Assembly (NCBI GenBank): GCA_964589175.1
Contig: CAZPRY010000004.1
Span: 102,029 to 166,028 of the forward strand
DNA from: CAZPRY01 sp964589175
GTDB lineage: Bacteria; Fidelibacterota; UBA2242
DNA: 64,000 nt
Direction: 5' to 3'
Shown here: positions 1 to 8,667 of the stretch, piece after piece
How the letters are laid out: each line of letters opens with the position of its first letter
Numbering within the stretch: position 1 is the stretch's first letter
Translations under genes and position numbers: made by a program
Notes under the pieces: model-generated
What the model was told of the DNA's origin: nothing
The model's input: only the letters and a program-made list of their open reading frames with translations
Databases searched by the model: none

Positions 1-45
1 GGGGTCTTCAGTTGCACCGGCACCGGCATCCGCAAAAATCTTCAT
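1..45 (-). CDS. Start of an unidentified gene, cut by window edge
   Basis: On the minus strand an ATG at 45 opens a reading frame that runs off the left edge after 15 codons (MKIFADAGAGATEDP). A purine-rich GGAAG sits about 12 bases upstream, which is a loose fit to a ribosome binding site. The fragment is too short to assign to a family. It would be divergent from the tRNA-Val gene, with about 120 bases between them that are AT-rich and could hold both promoters. Confidence 0.35.
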   Translation of the reverse strand, partial: MKIFADAGAGATEDP

Positions 46-164
46 AGCGGATCGTTCTTCCGTCTATCTTGACTATTATTTTTTATTCTCGCATTCAAGA
101 ATATTGATTTAGTCATCGATTTTAGCTAAATTTTCGTGCTTTTTCAATTTAGGTATACATTACT

Positions 165-238
165 GGGCGATTAGCTCAGTTGGTCAGAGCGTCCCGTTCA
201 CATCGGGAAGGCCATCCGTTCAAATCGGATATCGCCCA
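165..238 (+). tRNA. tRNA-Val (anticodon CAC)
   Basis: A full cloverleaf can be folded: acceptor 165-171 with 231-237 (GGGCGAT/ATCGCCC, perfect), D stem GCTC/GAGC, anticodon stem TCCCG/CGGGA around the loop TTCACAT with anticodon CAC at 199-201, T stem ATCCG/CGGAT around TTCAAAT, and discriminator A at 238. CAC reads the valine codon GTG, and the GGGCGATTAGCTCAGTTGG start is typical of tRNA-Val. CCA is not encoded. A hairpin terminator follows at 299. Confidence 0.95.
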
Positions 239-298
239 CTTCACCAGGAGAGAAATTGAAAGCATCCAAAAGAATAGAAACATATCAAAAATATTTAG

Positions 299-332
299 AA
301 ATTGCACCTCAGCCGGTGCAATTTTCATTTTT
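299..332 (+). terminator. Rho-independent terminator after tRNA-Val
   Basis: A perfect 10-bp stem, AAATTGCACC (299-308) against GGTGCAATTT (315-324), closes a six-base loop and is followed by a T-rich run (TTTTCATTTTT). It lies between the tRNA and the zinc-ribbon gene, so the latter probably has its own promoter or depends on readthrough. Confidence 0.8.
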
Positions 333-356
333 GGGCTCAAACCAGATGGAGGTATG

Positions 357-1157
357 ATGTTAAAAGAACTCAAGTACATTATCGATCTGCAAAAAATCGA
401 TAATCAACTTCTGGAAATCGATGATCTGAAAGGAGATCTCCCGCAACTTGTCGAGGGCCTTAAACAGGAGATTAAAGAGTTAGAGGACGGCCTGAAAAAA
501 GAGAAAAACCGCGAAGCAAAGATAATCCTCGAAGCCAAGGAACTGGAAGGATCTATCGAGGATGACAAAACGTATCTTCATAGATATCAGGATCAACTTT
601 ATCTCGTCACTTCCAATAAGGAATACGACGCTTTAACTTCCGAGATCGATACAAAAAAGCAAAATATCGATAAGGCGGAATATTCGATTCTCGAACTCAA
701 TGAAGAGAAGGAACGCCTGGCCGAGAGCATTAAGATGAAAGAACTGACCTACGAGAAGAAGGTCAAGGAGATCGCCGAAAAAACAAAGCAGCTGAATCAT
801 ACCAATCAGAAGACCAGTGATATCCAGGGAAAATTAAACATTGAGCGCCAAATTTTAGTATCAAAAATCTCATCGCGCTTCATCCGGGAATACACCCGGA
901 TTGCTCAGGCAAAAGACGGAATCGCCATCGTTCCGATCCAGCAGATATTTGAAGAAAAAGTGGATAAAAAGGGGAATATTGAATATATTCCTGCTCAAGT
1001 CTCCTGTGGCGGCTGTCATAAGATTGTGCCGCCGCAAAAGATCGTTGAAATTCGAGCAGGCAACCAGATTAATCGTTGCGAATTCTGCGGCAGAATGCTG
1101 TATTGGGACACCGATGCCAGCGAAATCCGATCCGGAGGCGAAGAGGAAATTTTCTGA
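357..1157 (+). CDS. C4-type zinc-ribbon coiled-coil protein (COG1579 / DUF164)
   Basis: A 266-residue protein. Residues about 1-190 are a long, charged heptad-rich helix (KELKYIIDLQKIDNQL, then runs of E, K and L), predicted as a helical hairpin. The C-terminal part holds a four-cysteine zinc ribbon, SCGGCHKIVPP ... NRCEFCGRMLYW. This arrangement is the COG1579 family, proposed to bind nucleic acid; its exact role is not settled. I place the start at ATG 357 because GGAGG at 348-352 lies just upstream; ATG 354 is one codon earlier and too close to that site. A longer open frame reaches back into the tRNA and terminator and is not credible as coding. The TGA stop (1155-1157) is inside the outer helix of the RNase P RNA that follows. 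COG1579 genes often sit next to rnpB in other bacteria. Confidence 0.88.
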   Translation: MLKELKYIIDLQKIDNQLLEIDDLKGDLPQLVEGLKQEIKELEDGLKKEKNREAKIILEAKELEGSIEDDKTYLHRYQDQLYLVTSNKEYDALTSEIDTKKQNIDKAEYSILELNEEKERLAESIKMKELTYEKKVKEIAEKTKQLNHTNQKTSDIQGKLNIERQILVSKISSRFIREYTRIAQAKDGIAIVPIQQIFEEKVDKKGNIEYIPAQVSCGGCHKIVPPQKIVEIRAGNQINRCEFCGRMLYWDTDASEIRSGGEEEIF

Positions 1158-1545
1158 AGTTGGTCAGGCAGTCGCTCTATGCCGGATCCGTCCGGTGTGG
1201 GGAGGAAAGTCCGAACTCCGCAGGACAGGGAGCTCCGTAATCCGGAGTCAAGATGATTGAAGGAAAGTGCCACAGAAAAGATACCGTCCCGATGAAAGTC
1301 GGGATAAGGGTGAAAAGGTGCGTCCTGCAATCAAGCGGGATTAAAGTAAGAGCGCACCGTTCCGATCGCGAGACCGGAAGCTGGGCAAACCCCTCCCGGA
1401 GCAAGATCAAGCAGGGATATGAGACCGTCCATCTCGTCAATGTCCCGGGTAGATCGCTTAACTTCAGTCGCAAGGCTGTAAGTAGATAAATGGCTGCCGT
1501 CCCGAGCGATCGGGATACAGAATTCGGCTTATCGACCAACTTCAG
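1154..1545 (+). ncRNA. rnpB: RNase P RNA, bacterial type A
   Basis: Catalytic RNA of RNase P, which removes 5' leaders from pre-tRNAs. The hallmark GAGGAAAGTCCGAACTCC of the P4 region starts near 1202, and the matching 3' element ACAGAATTCGGCTTA lies at 1517-1531. GGTGAAAAGGTGCG and the TAAGAGCGCACC segment mark the P8-P10 region. The ends close through helix P1: CTGAAGTTGGTC (1154-1165) pairs perfectly with GACCAACTTCAG (1534-1545). Complementarity continues outward to 1147 and 1552 for 19 bp in all. The outer part on the 3' side is followed by TTTTATTTC, so the closing helix may also serve in termination. The mature 5' end is probably close to 1154-1158; exact ends are inferred. Confidence 0.93.
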
Positions 1546-1559
1546 AAAATTTTATTTCG

Positions 1560-3272
1560 ATGAAATATAAATGGAATATACGCGAGTCAGATACCCAAAA
1601 AACAGCAACATTAGCGCAATTGCGCAATATCCCCCAGGTTATTGCGGCTGTGCTTCTAAACCGGGGTCTTGAATCTCCTGATGTAATCGATAAATTTTTC
1701 AATCCCCGAATTGAAGACCTGTACGACCCGTTCCTCATGACGGACATGGACAAGGCTGTCGATCGATTAACGCTGGCATTCAAGAACGATGAGAAAATTG
1801 CCATCTTCGGCGATTACGATGTGGATGGGACCACTGCCACGACTTTGCTCTATCTCTTTCTGCATAATCTGAAGCTGGATACGCTCTTCTACATACCCGA
1901 CCGCGAGAAAGAGGGCTATGGTCTCTCCAGGAAAGGAATTAATACTGCGATAAAGGCCGGATGCAGCCTGGTTATTACCTGCGATTCGGGCATCAGCGGG
2001 ATTGAAGAGATCGACTATGCCAATGCCCATGATGTCGACGTGATCGTAACCGATCATCATGAACCGGGAGAGACGTTACCCAGGGCCATGGCGATCCTGG
2101 ATCCGAAACGCAGCGACGATTCCTATCCGTTCAAAGAGCTTTGCGGTGCGGGAGTAGCCTTCAAACTTCTGCAGGGTTTTTCCATACGCAACCATCTGCC
2201 GATGGAAGATCTGTATAAGCACCTCGACCTGGTTGCAGTCGGCACAGCCGCCGACATTGTTCCCATTCTGGACGAGAACCGGATTATCGTTTCCAAGGGG
2301 CTCGAATACTTAAACGATTCCCAAAAAATGGGACTGCAATCGCTACTCGAAGTTTCCGGTTTCTTCAACAAACGGATCGGCGTCGTGAATATTGTCTTCG
2401 GCATTGCTCCCCGGCTGAATGCCGCCGGCCGCCTCGGCGATGCTATTAATGCCATCAATCTCCTGAAATCGGAAGACCGCGAAGAGGCCAATCATCTGGC
2501 CCAGCTGCTGGACCAACTGAACCGGCACCGGCAAAGCATCGAGAGAGCGACCATTGATAGCGCTATTTTACAATTGAATGCAACCCACGATCTCGACAAG
2601 GATAAGATCATTATTCTGGATGATACCTCCTGGCACCAAGGTGTAATCGGCATCGTAGCCTCCAAACTGAAGGAAATCTATAACCGGCCGGTAATCCTGA
2701 TCTCCTTTAATGATAAGGTCGGCAAGGGCTCGGCGCGCAGCATACCCGGCTTTGACCTCTATGCCGCCCTTTCGGAATGTGCCGACCTGCTGGATTCATA
2801 CGGCGGGCACAAAATGGCGGCCGGTCTGACCATTTCGGAGAACAATATCCAGGAGTTCCGTTTTCGTCTAAAAAAAATCGCCGCCGGCTACATTGACGAT
2901 TCCATGTTGAATCCCGAGTTAACCATCGATGGAGAAATTCTTTTTCAACACGTCAATCAGGCCACGATCGATTTTTTACGCAATCTGGCGCCTTTCGGAC
3001 CGGGGAATATGCGGCCGATTTTTTATAGCCGGAATCTTACGATTTCAGGAATTCCTAGAATTATCGGTGAAAATCATGTAAAATTCAAAGCCTGTCAGGA
3101 TAGAATCGTCATTAGCGCCATTGGCTGGAAACAGGCTGACCTCTACGAAATGCTGATCAGTAACCGGCCATTGGATATTGCCTTTGTGATCGAAGAAAAT
3201 GAATGGAGAGGACTTAAAGAAATTCAATTGAACGTAAAAGATATTCATTTTTCAAATGGCAACAGGAATTAA
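1560..3272 (+). CDS. recJ: Single-stranded-DNA-specific exonuclease RecJ
   Basis: A 570-residue RecJ of normal length: a 5'-to-3' ssDNA exonuclease of the DHH superfamily acting in recombination and repair. The motifs are intact: GDYDVDGTT (G84 on; D85 and D87 bind metal), the DHH signature VTDHHEPGE (D165-H167), CGAGVAFKL, APRLNAAGR, then the DHHA1 part with SARSIPGFDL and YGGHKMAAGLT. The ATG at 1560 begins 14 bases after the 3' strand of the RNase P closing helix and no clear Shine-Dalgarno is visible, so translation may depend on how the rnpB 3' end is processed. fabH follows 17 bp downstream. Confidence 0.95.
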   Translation: MKYKWNIRESDTQKTATLAQLRNIPQVIAAVLLNRGLESPDVIDKFFNPRIEDLYDPFLMTDMDKAVDRLTLAFKNDEKIAIFGDYDVDGTTATTLLYLFLHNLKLDTLFYIPDREKEGYGLSRKGINTAIKAGCSLVITCDSGISGIEEIDYANAHDVDVIVTDHHEPGETLPRAMAILDPKRSDDSYPFKELCGAGVAFKLLQGFSIRNHLPMEDLYKHLDLVAVGTAADIVPILDENRIIVSKGLEYLNDSQKMGLQSLLEVSGFFNKRIGVVNIVFGIAPRLNAAGRLGDAINAINLLKSEDREEANHLAQLLDQLNRHRQSIERATIDSAILQLNATHDLDKDKIIILDDTSWHQGVIGIVASKLKEIYNRPVILISFNDKVGKGSARSIPGFDLYAALSECADLLDSYGGHKMAAGLTISENNIQEFRFRLKKIAAGYIDDSMLNPELTIDGEILFQHVNQATIDFLRNLAPFGPGNMRPIFYSRNLTISGIPRIIGENHVKFKACQDRIVISAIGWKQADLYEMLISNRPLDIAFVIEENEWRGLKEIQLNVKDIHFSNGNRN

Positions 3273-3289
3273 ACGGAGGTTTTCTCACA

Positions 3290-4282
3290 ATGTTCAAAAG
3301 TAAAATCTTGGGTGTGGGATCTCGGGTACCGGATAAAGTCGTCAGCAATTTCGATCTGGAAAAGCTGATGGATACGAGCAATGAATGGATCCTTGAGAGA
3401 AGCGGTATCCGTGAACGCAGATTTGTTACCCCGCCCACCGGGGCCTCCCAACTGGCGCTACCGGCCTGTATTCAAGCCATCGCAAAGGCCGGAATCGATA
3501 AATCGGACATCGATTTTATCATCGTCGCAACGACCACACCCGAACATCTTTTCCCGGGCACGAGCAGTTTTTTACAGGCCTTGCTCGAGCTTCCCGGCGT
3601 GCCAACCCTCGATATCCGCGTTCAATGTTCCGGTTTCGTCTACGGACTCTCCATCGCCGACCAGTTCATCAAGACCGGCATGTACAAGAATATTCTGCTG
3701 GTGGGCGTCGAGGTCCAATCCGTCGGGCTCAACCTGACCACGGAAGGCAGGGATACCGCGGTCTTGTTTGGCGACGGCGCCGGAGCCGTGGTTGTCGGCC
3801 GCTCGGATGATGAATCTCAGATTCTCTCCACCCATCTCTACGGCGACGGCCGCTATGCCAAAGAACTATGGATCGATGCGCCGGTGGGGTCCGAGAGCCC
3901 CCGCATTTCGGTGGAGATGCTGAAACAGGGCCGGCAGTATCCGCAAATGAACGGCCGTCAGGTCTTCAAGCACGCCATCACAAAATTTCCGGAAGTCATC
4001 CTGAACGCCATGGAAGCCAACGGCCTCACGCGCGAAGATATCACCCTTATCATTCCGCATCAGGCCAATCAGCGTATCACCGAAGCGGTCGCCAAACGCC
4101 TGGAAATACCCTTAGAAAAAGTCTACAGTAATATTGACCGATACGGAAATACCACGGCCGCCTCCATTCCGCTGGCGCTCTCCGACGCGCTGGGTGAGGA
4201 TAAAATTCATCGTGGCGACTATATCGTCCTGGCAGCTTTCGGCTCCGGATTCACCTGGTCCTCGGCAGCCATCCGATGGTAG
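3290..4282 (+). CDS. fabH: Beta-ketoacyl-ACP synthase III (FabH)
   Basis: A 330-residue enzyme that condenses acetyl-CoA (or a branched acyl-CoA) with malonyl-ACP to start fatty acid synthesis in the cytoplasm. The catalytic triad is complete: C113 in VQCSGFVYGL, H257 in IIPHQANQRI, and N287 in RYGNTTAAS. Glycine-rich GDGAGAVVV and the C-terminal LAAFGSGFTWSSA are also canonical. The start is well supported by GGAGG nine bases upstream of ATG 3290. It lies away from any other fab gene, between recJ and a 7TM-HD protein. Confidence 0.95.
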   Translation: MFKSKILGVGSRVPDKVVSNFDLEKLMDTSNEWILERSGIRERRFVTPPTGASQLALPACIQAIAKAGIDKSDIDFIIVATTTPEHLFPGTSSFLQALLELPGVPTLDIRVQCSGFVYGLSIADQFIKTGMYKNILLVGVEVQSVGLNLTTEGRDTAVLFGDGAGAVVVGRSDDESQILSTHLYGDGRYAKELWIDAPVGSESPRISVEMLKQGRQYPQMNGRQVFKHAITKFPEVILNAMEANGLTREDITLIIPHQANQRITEAVAKRLEIPLEKVYSNIDRYGNTTAASIPLALSDALGEDKIHRGDYIVLAAFGSGFTWSSAAIRW

Positions 4283-4308
4283 GCAATTAGCTTAGAACCG
4301 GTGTTGAT

Positions 4309-6687
4309 ATGAGCCCATTTTCATACTATTACCCGCACCATCGAAAACTTCGCAAACCGCGTCGGAATGAGGCGATGCTCTTGGCGATTTTTTTCATTTT
4401 CGTCCTGTTAATCGCGCTGACTTTTCCCAAAAACCATTACAGCGAATACAATTACAAGATTAACGACATCACCAAAGAAACGATCATCTCGCCTTTCGAT
4501 TTCCCAATTTTGAAATCGGATGAGGAACTGACCCACGATCGCCAGGAAGCCGTCAAGAAAGTACCTTTTGTTTTCGCGCAGAACCGGGAAACTGCCCAGT
4601 CTGAAATCAAGCGATTGGAACAGTTTTTCATAGATGTTGAGAAAATGCGCGTGATAAAAATTAAATTTGATGATTCCAAAAAACTGTTGGGACGCTACCG
4701 CTATTCGAAAAAATACGATGAAATTTTACAGCTGCACAAGAACGATTCACTCGCCTATCTAAACGCCCGGAATAAACTGGAAGAGCAGTACAAATTCGAT
4801 ACCCGTTCGACGATCTTCGAGACGTTTTTTGACAGCTCGGTGGATGCCCGCAACGCGCTCCACCCCTCCAATCTGCAGCCGAAACTGAACAAGATTCTGA
4901 ACAATCTGTACACAAAACTTATCATGGATATTCCGCTGGTGAACATCACGTCGGAAGAAATCTCCATCAAGGAGAACGGCGAGGAATTGCTGGAAAATCC
5001 GGATAACCTGCTGACCCTGAAGAAAGCCTGGACGGAAGCCAAAGTGGCGCTGCAAACCCAGTATCCCGAACACGGTATCGAGGTCATCAACGTCGGCTAT
5101 GACATCATTATTCACTTTCTGAAACCAAACCTGATCTATCAAAACGAGATCACTCAGTCACGCCAGGAAGAGGCCATCAGTAAAGTGCCCATAAGCCGCG
5201 GTATCGTTCTGGAAACTGAGAAGATTGTCGATGCCAACACCAAAGTCACACCGGAAATTTATCGCAAGCTGGATTCGCTATCCAAGGAACGCGCCCGGCG
5301 CACCAACATCAGAGGTCGCTTCCGCAGCAGCCTGCCGCTTATCGGAGATCCGGTCATCTTTCTGGGACAATTCGCCCTTGTTATTATCATCCTGACATTT
5401 TTCAGCATTTTCTTACTGGCGTACCGGATGGAGATTGCCAAACAGAGAAAAATGCTCATTCTTTTGGGGATCACATTCCTCCTCCAGTCTCTGCTTACGG
5501 CTCTTTTCGTGTACCGTTTCCATATTTCGCAATACGCCATTCCGATCACAATCGCTGCCATGACCTTGACGATTCTGTTCGACGGAAACGTCGCTTTTGT
5601 GGGCATGGCGGCTCTTTCGGTTCTGCTCGGAGCGCAGTTGGGCGGTGATGTGAATTTCACCATCACTTCGTTCCTCGTCAGTGCGCTCGTGATCTTTTCC
5701 GTTCGCCGGCTGCGGCATCGCAGCCAGATTTTTCAATCGATCATCTATATTCTCAGCGGCTATGTTATTGCCATTTCGGTCATGGGCTTGCTGCAATTCT
5801 CATCGCTTGCGACGACCTTGAATCACCTGCTTTTCGCCTCGATCAACGGTATCATTGCGCCTTTCCTGACCTATGGGATTATCGGCTTGTTCGAAGTCGG
5901 ATTCGGTATCACAACCGATCTGACACTGCTGGAGCTGGCCGATTTCAATCATCCCCTGCTGAAGCTACTGGCCAGGGAATCGACCGGCACGTTTACGCAT
6001 AGCGTCACGGTTGGCAACCTGGCGGAAGCCGCTGCGGAAGCAATCGGGGCCAATCCCCTGCTGGCGCGCGTCGGCGCCTATTATCACGACATCGGTAAAA
6101 TCATGAAACCGGAGTACTTCGTCGAGAATCAGTCGTACGATGAAAATCGGCACGATAAACTGGCGCCTAACCTGAGCGCTCTGATTGTCATCAATCACGT
6201 CAAGGAAGGTTTACGTCTGGCCAAAGAATACAAATTGCCCAAAGCTGTGGCCGATTTCATCCCCAGCCATCACGGTACTATGCGCGTGGAATATTTTTAC
6301 AACCGTGCCGTGGAACAGGCCGAATCCCGTTCGGACATCAACGAGAGCGATTTCCGTTATCCGGGTCCCAAACCTTTCACCAAGGAAACCGGCCTGCTGA
6401 TGATCTGCGAATCGATCGAAGCCGCAACCCGTTCGCTGGGGAAGCCGACAATGGCCAATATCGAACGGATTATCGATCAGATTATCGAAAAGCGCTTGAA
6501 AGAGGGACAGCTGGATCAATGCCCGTTGACTTTCAATGACCTGCGCCGGATAAAGGGTGATATCAAAGAGAACTACGGAATTCTCCCCGTCCTGAAAGGC
6601 ATCTACCATATCCGTGTCGAGTACCCGGGACAGGAATCCGGCAAGAATGTCCCCAAATCCGTGAATGGAACCCAAAAGAAGAAGTAA
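4309..6687 (+). CDS. 7TM-HD phosphohydrolase, PgpH family
   Basis: A 792-residue inner-membrane protein. Residues about 22-40 are a first membrane helix, followed by a large external 7TMR-HDED-type domain (about 45-340), then a block of membrane helices (about 345-535), then a cytoplasmic HD domain. The HD motif is YYHDIGKIMKP (H593-D594), with an upstream FTHSVTVGNLAEAAA histidine and IPSHHGTMRVEYFY downstream. PgpH-type proteins hydrolyse c-di-AMP to pApA; this activity is inferred from the architecture. It is two bases upstream of ybeY, the usual partner of this gene (the yqfF-ybeY arrangement), so the two are co-transcribed. The Shine-Dalgarno before ATG 4309 is weak. Confidence 0.9.
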   Translation: MSPFSYYYPHHRKLRKPRRNEAMLLAIFFIFVLLIALTFPKNHYSEYNYKINDITKETIISPFDFPILKSDEELTHDRQEAVKKVPFVFAQNRETAQSEIKRLEQFFIDVEKMRVIKIKFDDSKKLLGRYRYSKKYDEILQLHKNDSLAYLNARNKLEEQYKFDTRSTIFETFFDSSVDARNALHPSNLQPKLNKILNNLYTKLIMDIPLVNITSEEISIKENGEELLENPDNLLTLKKAWTEAKVALQTQYPEHGIEVINVGYDIIIHFLKPNLIYQNEITQSRQEEAISKVPISRGIVLETEKIVDANTKVTPEIYRKLDSLSKERARRTNIRGRFRSSLPLIGDPVIFLGQFALVIIILTFFSIFLLAYRMEIAKQRKMLILLGITFLLQSLLTALFVYRFHISQYAIPITIAAMTLTILFDGNVAFVGMAALSVLLGAQLGGDVNFTITSFLVSALVIFSVRRLRHRSQIFQSIIYILSGYVIAISVMGLLQFSSLATTLNHLLFASINGIIAPFLTYGIIGLFEVGFGITTDLTLLELADFNHPLLKLLARESTGTFTHSVTVGNLAEAAAEAIGANPLLARVGAYYHDIGKIMKPEYFVENQSYDENRHDKLAPNLSALIVINHVKEGLRLAKEYKLPKAVADFIPSHHGTMRVEYFYNRAVEQAESRSDINESDFRYPGPKPFTKETGLLMICESIEAATRSLGKPTMANIERIIDQIIEKRLKEGQLDQCPLTFNDLRRIKGDIKENYGILPVLKGIYHIRVEYPGQESGKNVPKSVNGTQKKK

Positions 6688-6689
6688 GA

Positions 6690-7151
6690 ATGCCCTGTTT
6701 AAAAATTATTAACATGCATCCGGATCTGTTCCTGCTCCACCCGGGCTTCGAACGAATAACCCGCTTTGTCGTCCAGAAAGAACAGCGAAACGTAAAAAAA
6801 ATCAACCTGATCGTGACCGGCGATGCCGATCTTCTGGAATTGAAACGTAAATACTTTCACGAGGAGAGTTTTACGGATACGATCAGCTTTAATTTTAATG
6901 AAGCCCGCGAAGCTATCGAGGGCGAGATTTATATCAGCATCGATCGGATTCGGGAAAATGCCCAAACCTATGAAACGACCTTCACGAAGGAACTCGTAAC
7001 CGTCTATATCCATTCCCTGCTTCATCTCATGGGATACGAAGACGATACGGCACAACACAAGAAACGCATGTTTGCGCTGCAAAACTTATATGTACATTTG
7101 CAGGAAACGACCCGTCTCTTCCGGAACCACCGAAAAAGATCCGAGGCTTGA
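6690..7151 (+). CDS. ybeY: Endoribonuclease YbeY (rRNA maturation factor)
   Basis: A 153-residue metal-dependent RNase involved in 16S rRNA 3'-end processing and ribosome quality control. The family metal site H-x3-H-x5-H appears here as HSLLHLMGYED: H108 and H112 are present and the third ligand is aspartate D118. Bacteroidetes YbeY proteins also carry GYKD at this place, so I read it as a lineage variant, not a broken gene. TDTISFNF is the other conserved block. It starts two bases after the PgpH stop and its own TGA overlaps the ATG of mazG (TGATG), which indicates translational coupling. Confidence 0.92.
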   Translation: MPCLKIINMHPDLFLLHPGFERITRFVVQKEQRNVKKINLIVTGDADLLELKRKYFHEESFTDTISFNFNEAREAIEGEIYISIDRIRENAQTYETTFTKELVTVYIHSLLHLMGYEDDTAQHKKRMFALQNLYVHLQETTRLFRNHRKRSEA

Positions 7152-7951
7152 TGGATAAGCAAAATGTCAGCGATGAATTTCTGCGCCTGATCGAGATTGT
7201 TCGCAGCTTACGCGGTCCCGGCGGATGTGAATGGGATGGCGCTCAGACCCACCAATCCCTGACGCCTTACCTCCTTGAAGAAGCCTGCGAGGTCATTGAA
7301 TCCATCGATGAGGAGGATTCTTCCAAATTAAAGGAGGAACTGGGTGATCTCCTCCTGCATATCGTATTTCAGGCCTCGCTGGGTGAAGACGAAGGGCAGT
7401 TTACACTTGCCGATTCGATTCGTAGTATCAATGAAAAACTGATCCGCAGGCACCCTCACGTATTCGGCGATGTGAAAGTCAACAATGTTGCCGATATCAA
7501 AAGAAACTGGGAAGAGATCAAAATGAAAGAGGGGCGTAATTCTCTGATGGATGGATTACCCAAGTCCCTGCCGGCGCTTTTACAGGCTCAGCGCGTGCAG
7601 TTGCGAGCTTCCGAAGTCGGATTCGATTGGGAAAATGTCGGGGATGTCTGGGACAAAGTACACGAAGAGCTTGATGAACTCAAGCAAGCCGTCCTTCAGA
7701 AAGATCACACCGAAATGCGGAACGAATTCGGTGATCTGCTCTTCTCACTTGTCAATCTCTCCCGTTTCCTCGACATCAACACCGAAGAAGCTTTACGGAA
7801 CACAATCAAAAAATTCGTGCGACGCTTTAAATCGGTCGAAGAGCAATTGCAGGGTGCCGGGAAAAAAATGTCGGACTCTACCCTATCCGAAATGGATAAA
7901 CTATGGGATAAAGTCAAGGAATCGGAAAAACAACAGCGCATTTCGCCTTGA
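7151..7951 (+). CDS. mazG: Nucleoside triphosphate pyrophosphohydrolase MazG
   Basis: A 266-residue protein with two all-alpha MazG domains. The first has the EE..E ... E..D pattern in LLEEACEVIESIDEED and KEELGDLLLHIVFQA; the second has EELDELKQAV and NEFGDLLFSLVNLSRF. These acidic residues bind Mg2+ for hydrolysis of NTPs to NMP and pyrophosphate, a house-cleaning role. The linker motif WEEIKMKEGR is typical of full-length MazG. I chose ATG 7151, which shares its A with the ybeY TGA and has GAGG at 7143-7146 upstream; a TTG one codon earlier is possible. Confidence 0.93.
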   Translation: MDKQNVSDEFLRLIEIVRSLRGPGGCEWDGAQTHQSLTPYLLEEACEVIESIDEEDSSKLKEELGDLLLHIVFQASLGEDEGQFTLADSIRSINEKLIRRHPHVFGDVKVNNVADIKRNWEEIKMKEGRNSLMDGLPKSLPALLQAQRVQLRASEVGFDWENVGDVWDKVHEELDELKQAVLQKDHTEMRNEFGDLLFSLVNLSRFLDINTEEALRNTIKKFVRRFKSVEEQLQGAGKKMSDSTLSEMDKLWDKVKESEKQQRISP

Positions 7952-8065
7952 AATCTGAGCAGCCTTTCGGGCGGTCCCATTTGGACTGTTAATAAACTCT
8001 ATTAATATGCAAAAACGATTTATTAAGCCTCATTTTTTCTCTCGATACAATATTACAGGTTTTCA

Positions 8066-8094
8066 TTGACTATTTAATAAATTCGACTTATACT
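8066..8094 (+). promoter_or_regulatory. Sigma-70-type promoter for the small membrane protein
   Basis: TTGACT (8066-8071), 17-base spacer, TATACT (8089-8094). Both boxes match the consensus at five of six positions with ideal spacing. The predicted start of transcription is near 8101, about 30 bases before ATG 8134. Confidence 0.75.
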
Positions 8095-8133
8095 CTTAAG
8101 CGGTCGGTAATATTTATAGCAAATGGAGAAATC

Positions 8134-8316
8134 ATGAAAAATTTAATTTTTTTGAGCATTCTGGCTGGCGCTGTTTGTTTTCTGCTTGGAATCATCTCTC
8201 AATTAATTAACAGCATGGTGATTATATCTGCTGCCGCCTGGAACGAACTGGCCCAAACGTTCCTGCTGTTCGCCTTGAGTTTAGGGGTCTGGGATTATTT
8301 CAAAACCAAGAAGTAG
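8134..8316 (+). CDS. Small two-helix membrane protein, unknown function
   Basis: A 60-residue protein that I do not recognise. Residues 2-21 (NLIFLSILAGAVCFLLGIIS) and about 42-54 (TFLLFALSLGVW) are hydrophobic, separated by a short segment containing AAWNELA, and the C-terminus is basic (FKTKK). This suggests two inner-membrane helices with a cytoplasmic tail. AATGGAGAA lies upstream of ATG 8134 as a ribosome binding site. It is a single-gene unit: a near-consensus promoter at 8066-8094 and a terminator at 8338-8371. That compact architecture makes it very likely to be a real gene despite its size. Confidence 0.8.
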   Translation: MKNLIFLSILAGAVCFLLGIISQLINSMVIISAAAWNELAQTFLLFALSLGVWDYFKTKK

Positions 8317-8337
8317 CCGCGTCCAAATGTCAAGATT

Positions 8338-8371
8338 AAAGGCTCTGTCTCGGCAGGGCCTTTTTGTTTTT
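8338..8371 (+). terminator. Rho-independent terminator
   Basis: AAAGGCTCTG (8338-8347) pairs with CAGGGCCTTT (8354-8363) with one T-G wobble, a six-base loop, and TTTTTGTTTTT after it. It ends the transcript of the 60-residue membrane protein. Confidence 0.85.
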
Positions 8372-8461
8372 AGCCATAAATCACCGGATAATCTCTAACC
8401 TGTCTGAGTCTTTTATAGTGATTGCCGTCGTGCCTTTTACCTGTACTCCAACAGGCCTGTT

Positions 8462-8479
8462 TATTAAAGCGTTTCGATA
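8462..8479 (+). promoter_or_regulatory. Distal LacI-type operator
   Basis: TATTAAAGCGTTTCGATA. The core AAAGCGTTT resembles cre-like LacI/GalR-family operators with a central CG. It is identical over 18 bases to the site at 8693-8710, 231 bp downstream, which is 22 turns of B-DNA at 10.5 bp per turn and so suits DNA looping by a tetrameric or dimer-of-dimers repressor. Binding is inferred. Confidence 0.6.
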
Positions 8480-8667
8480 TTTTATCACCCCATTCTTCTC
8501 TTAATTACAACTTTTGTCGAGGACCAAGGCAGATCAGGTCAATCCCGCAAGTCATTTCGGGTCGCTAGATCAGCGAATTTCAGGGCGTAGCAAACCGGTT
8601 TTGCTGATAATATGTAGCCATACAGCCTCGGATTCCTTTTAAATTTAAGGCCCACCTGACTTAACTC

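Noticed and set aside
180..356. Open frame extending the zinc-ribbon protein back into the tRNA-Val gene
   Set aside because: It would translate a tRNA and a terminator hairpin; ATG 357 has a GGAGG upstream and begins the conserved protein.
8590..8612. Near-palindrome AGCAAACCGGTTTTGCT as a third operator
   Set aside because: The halves are offset by one base and it does not match the 18-bp operator; it occurs once only.
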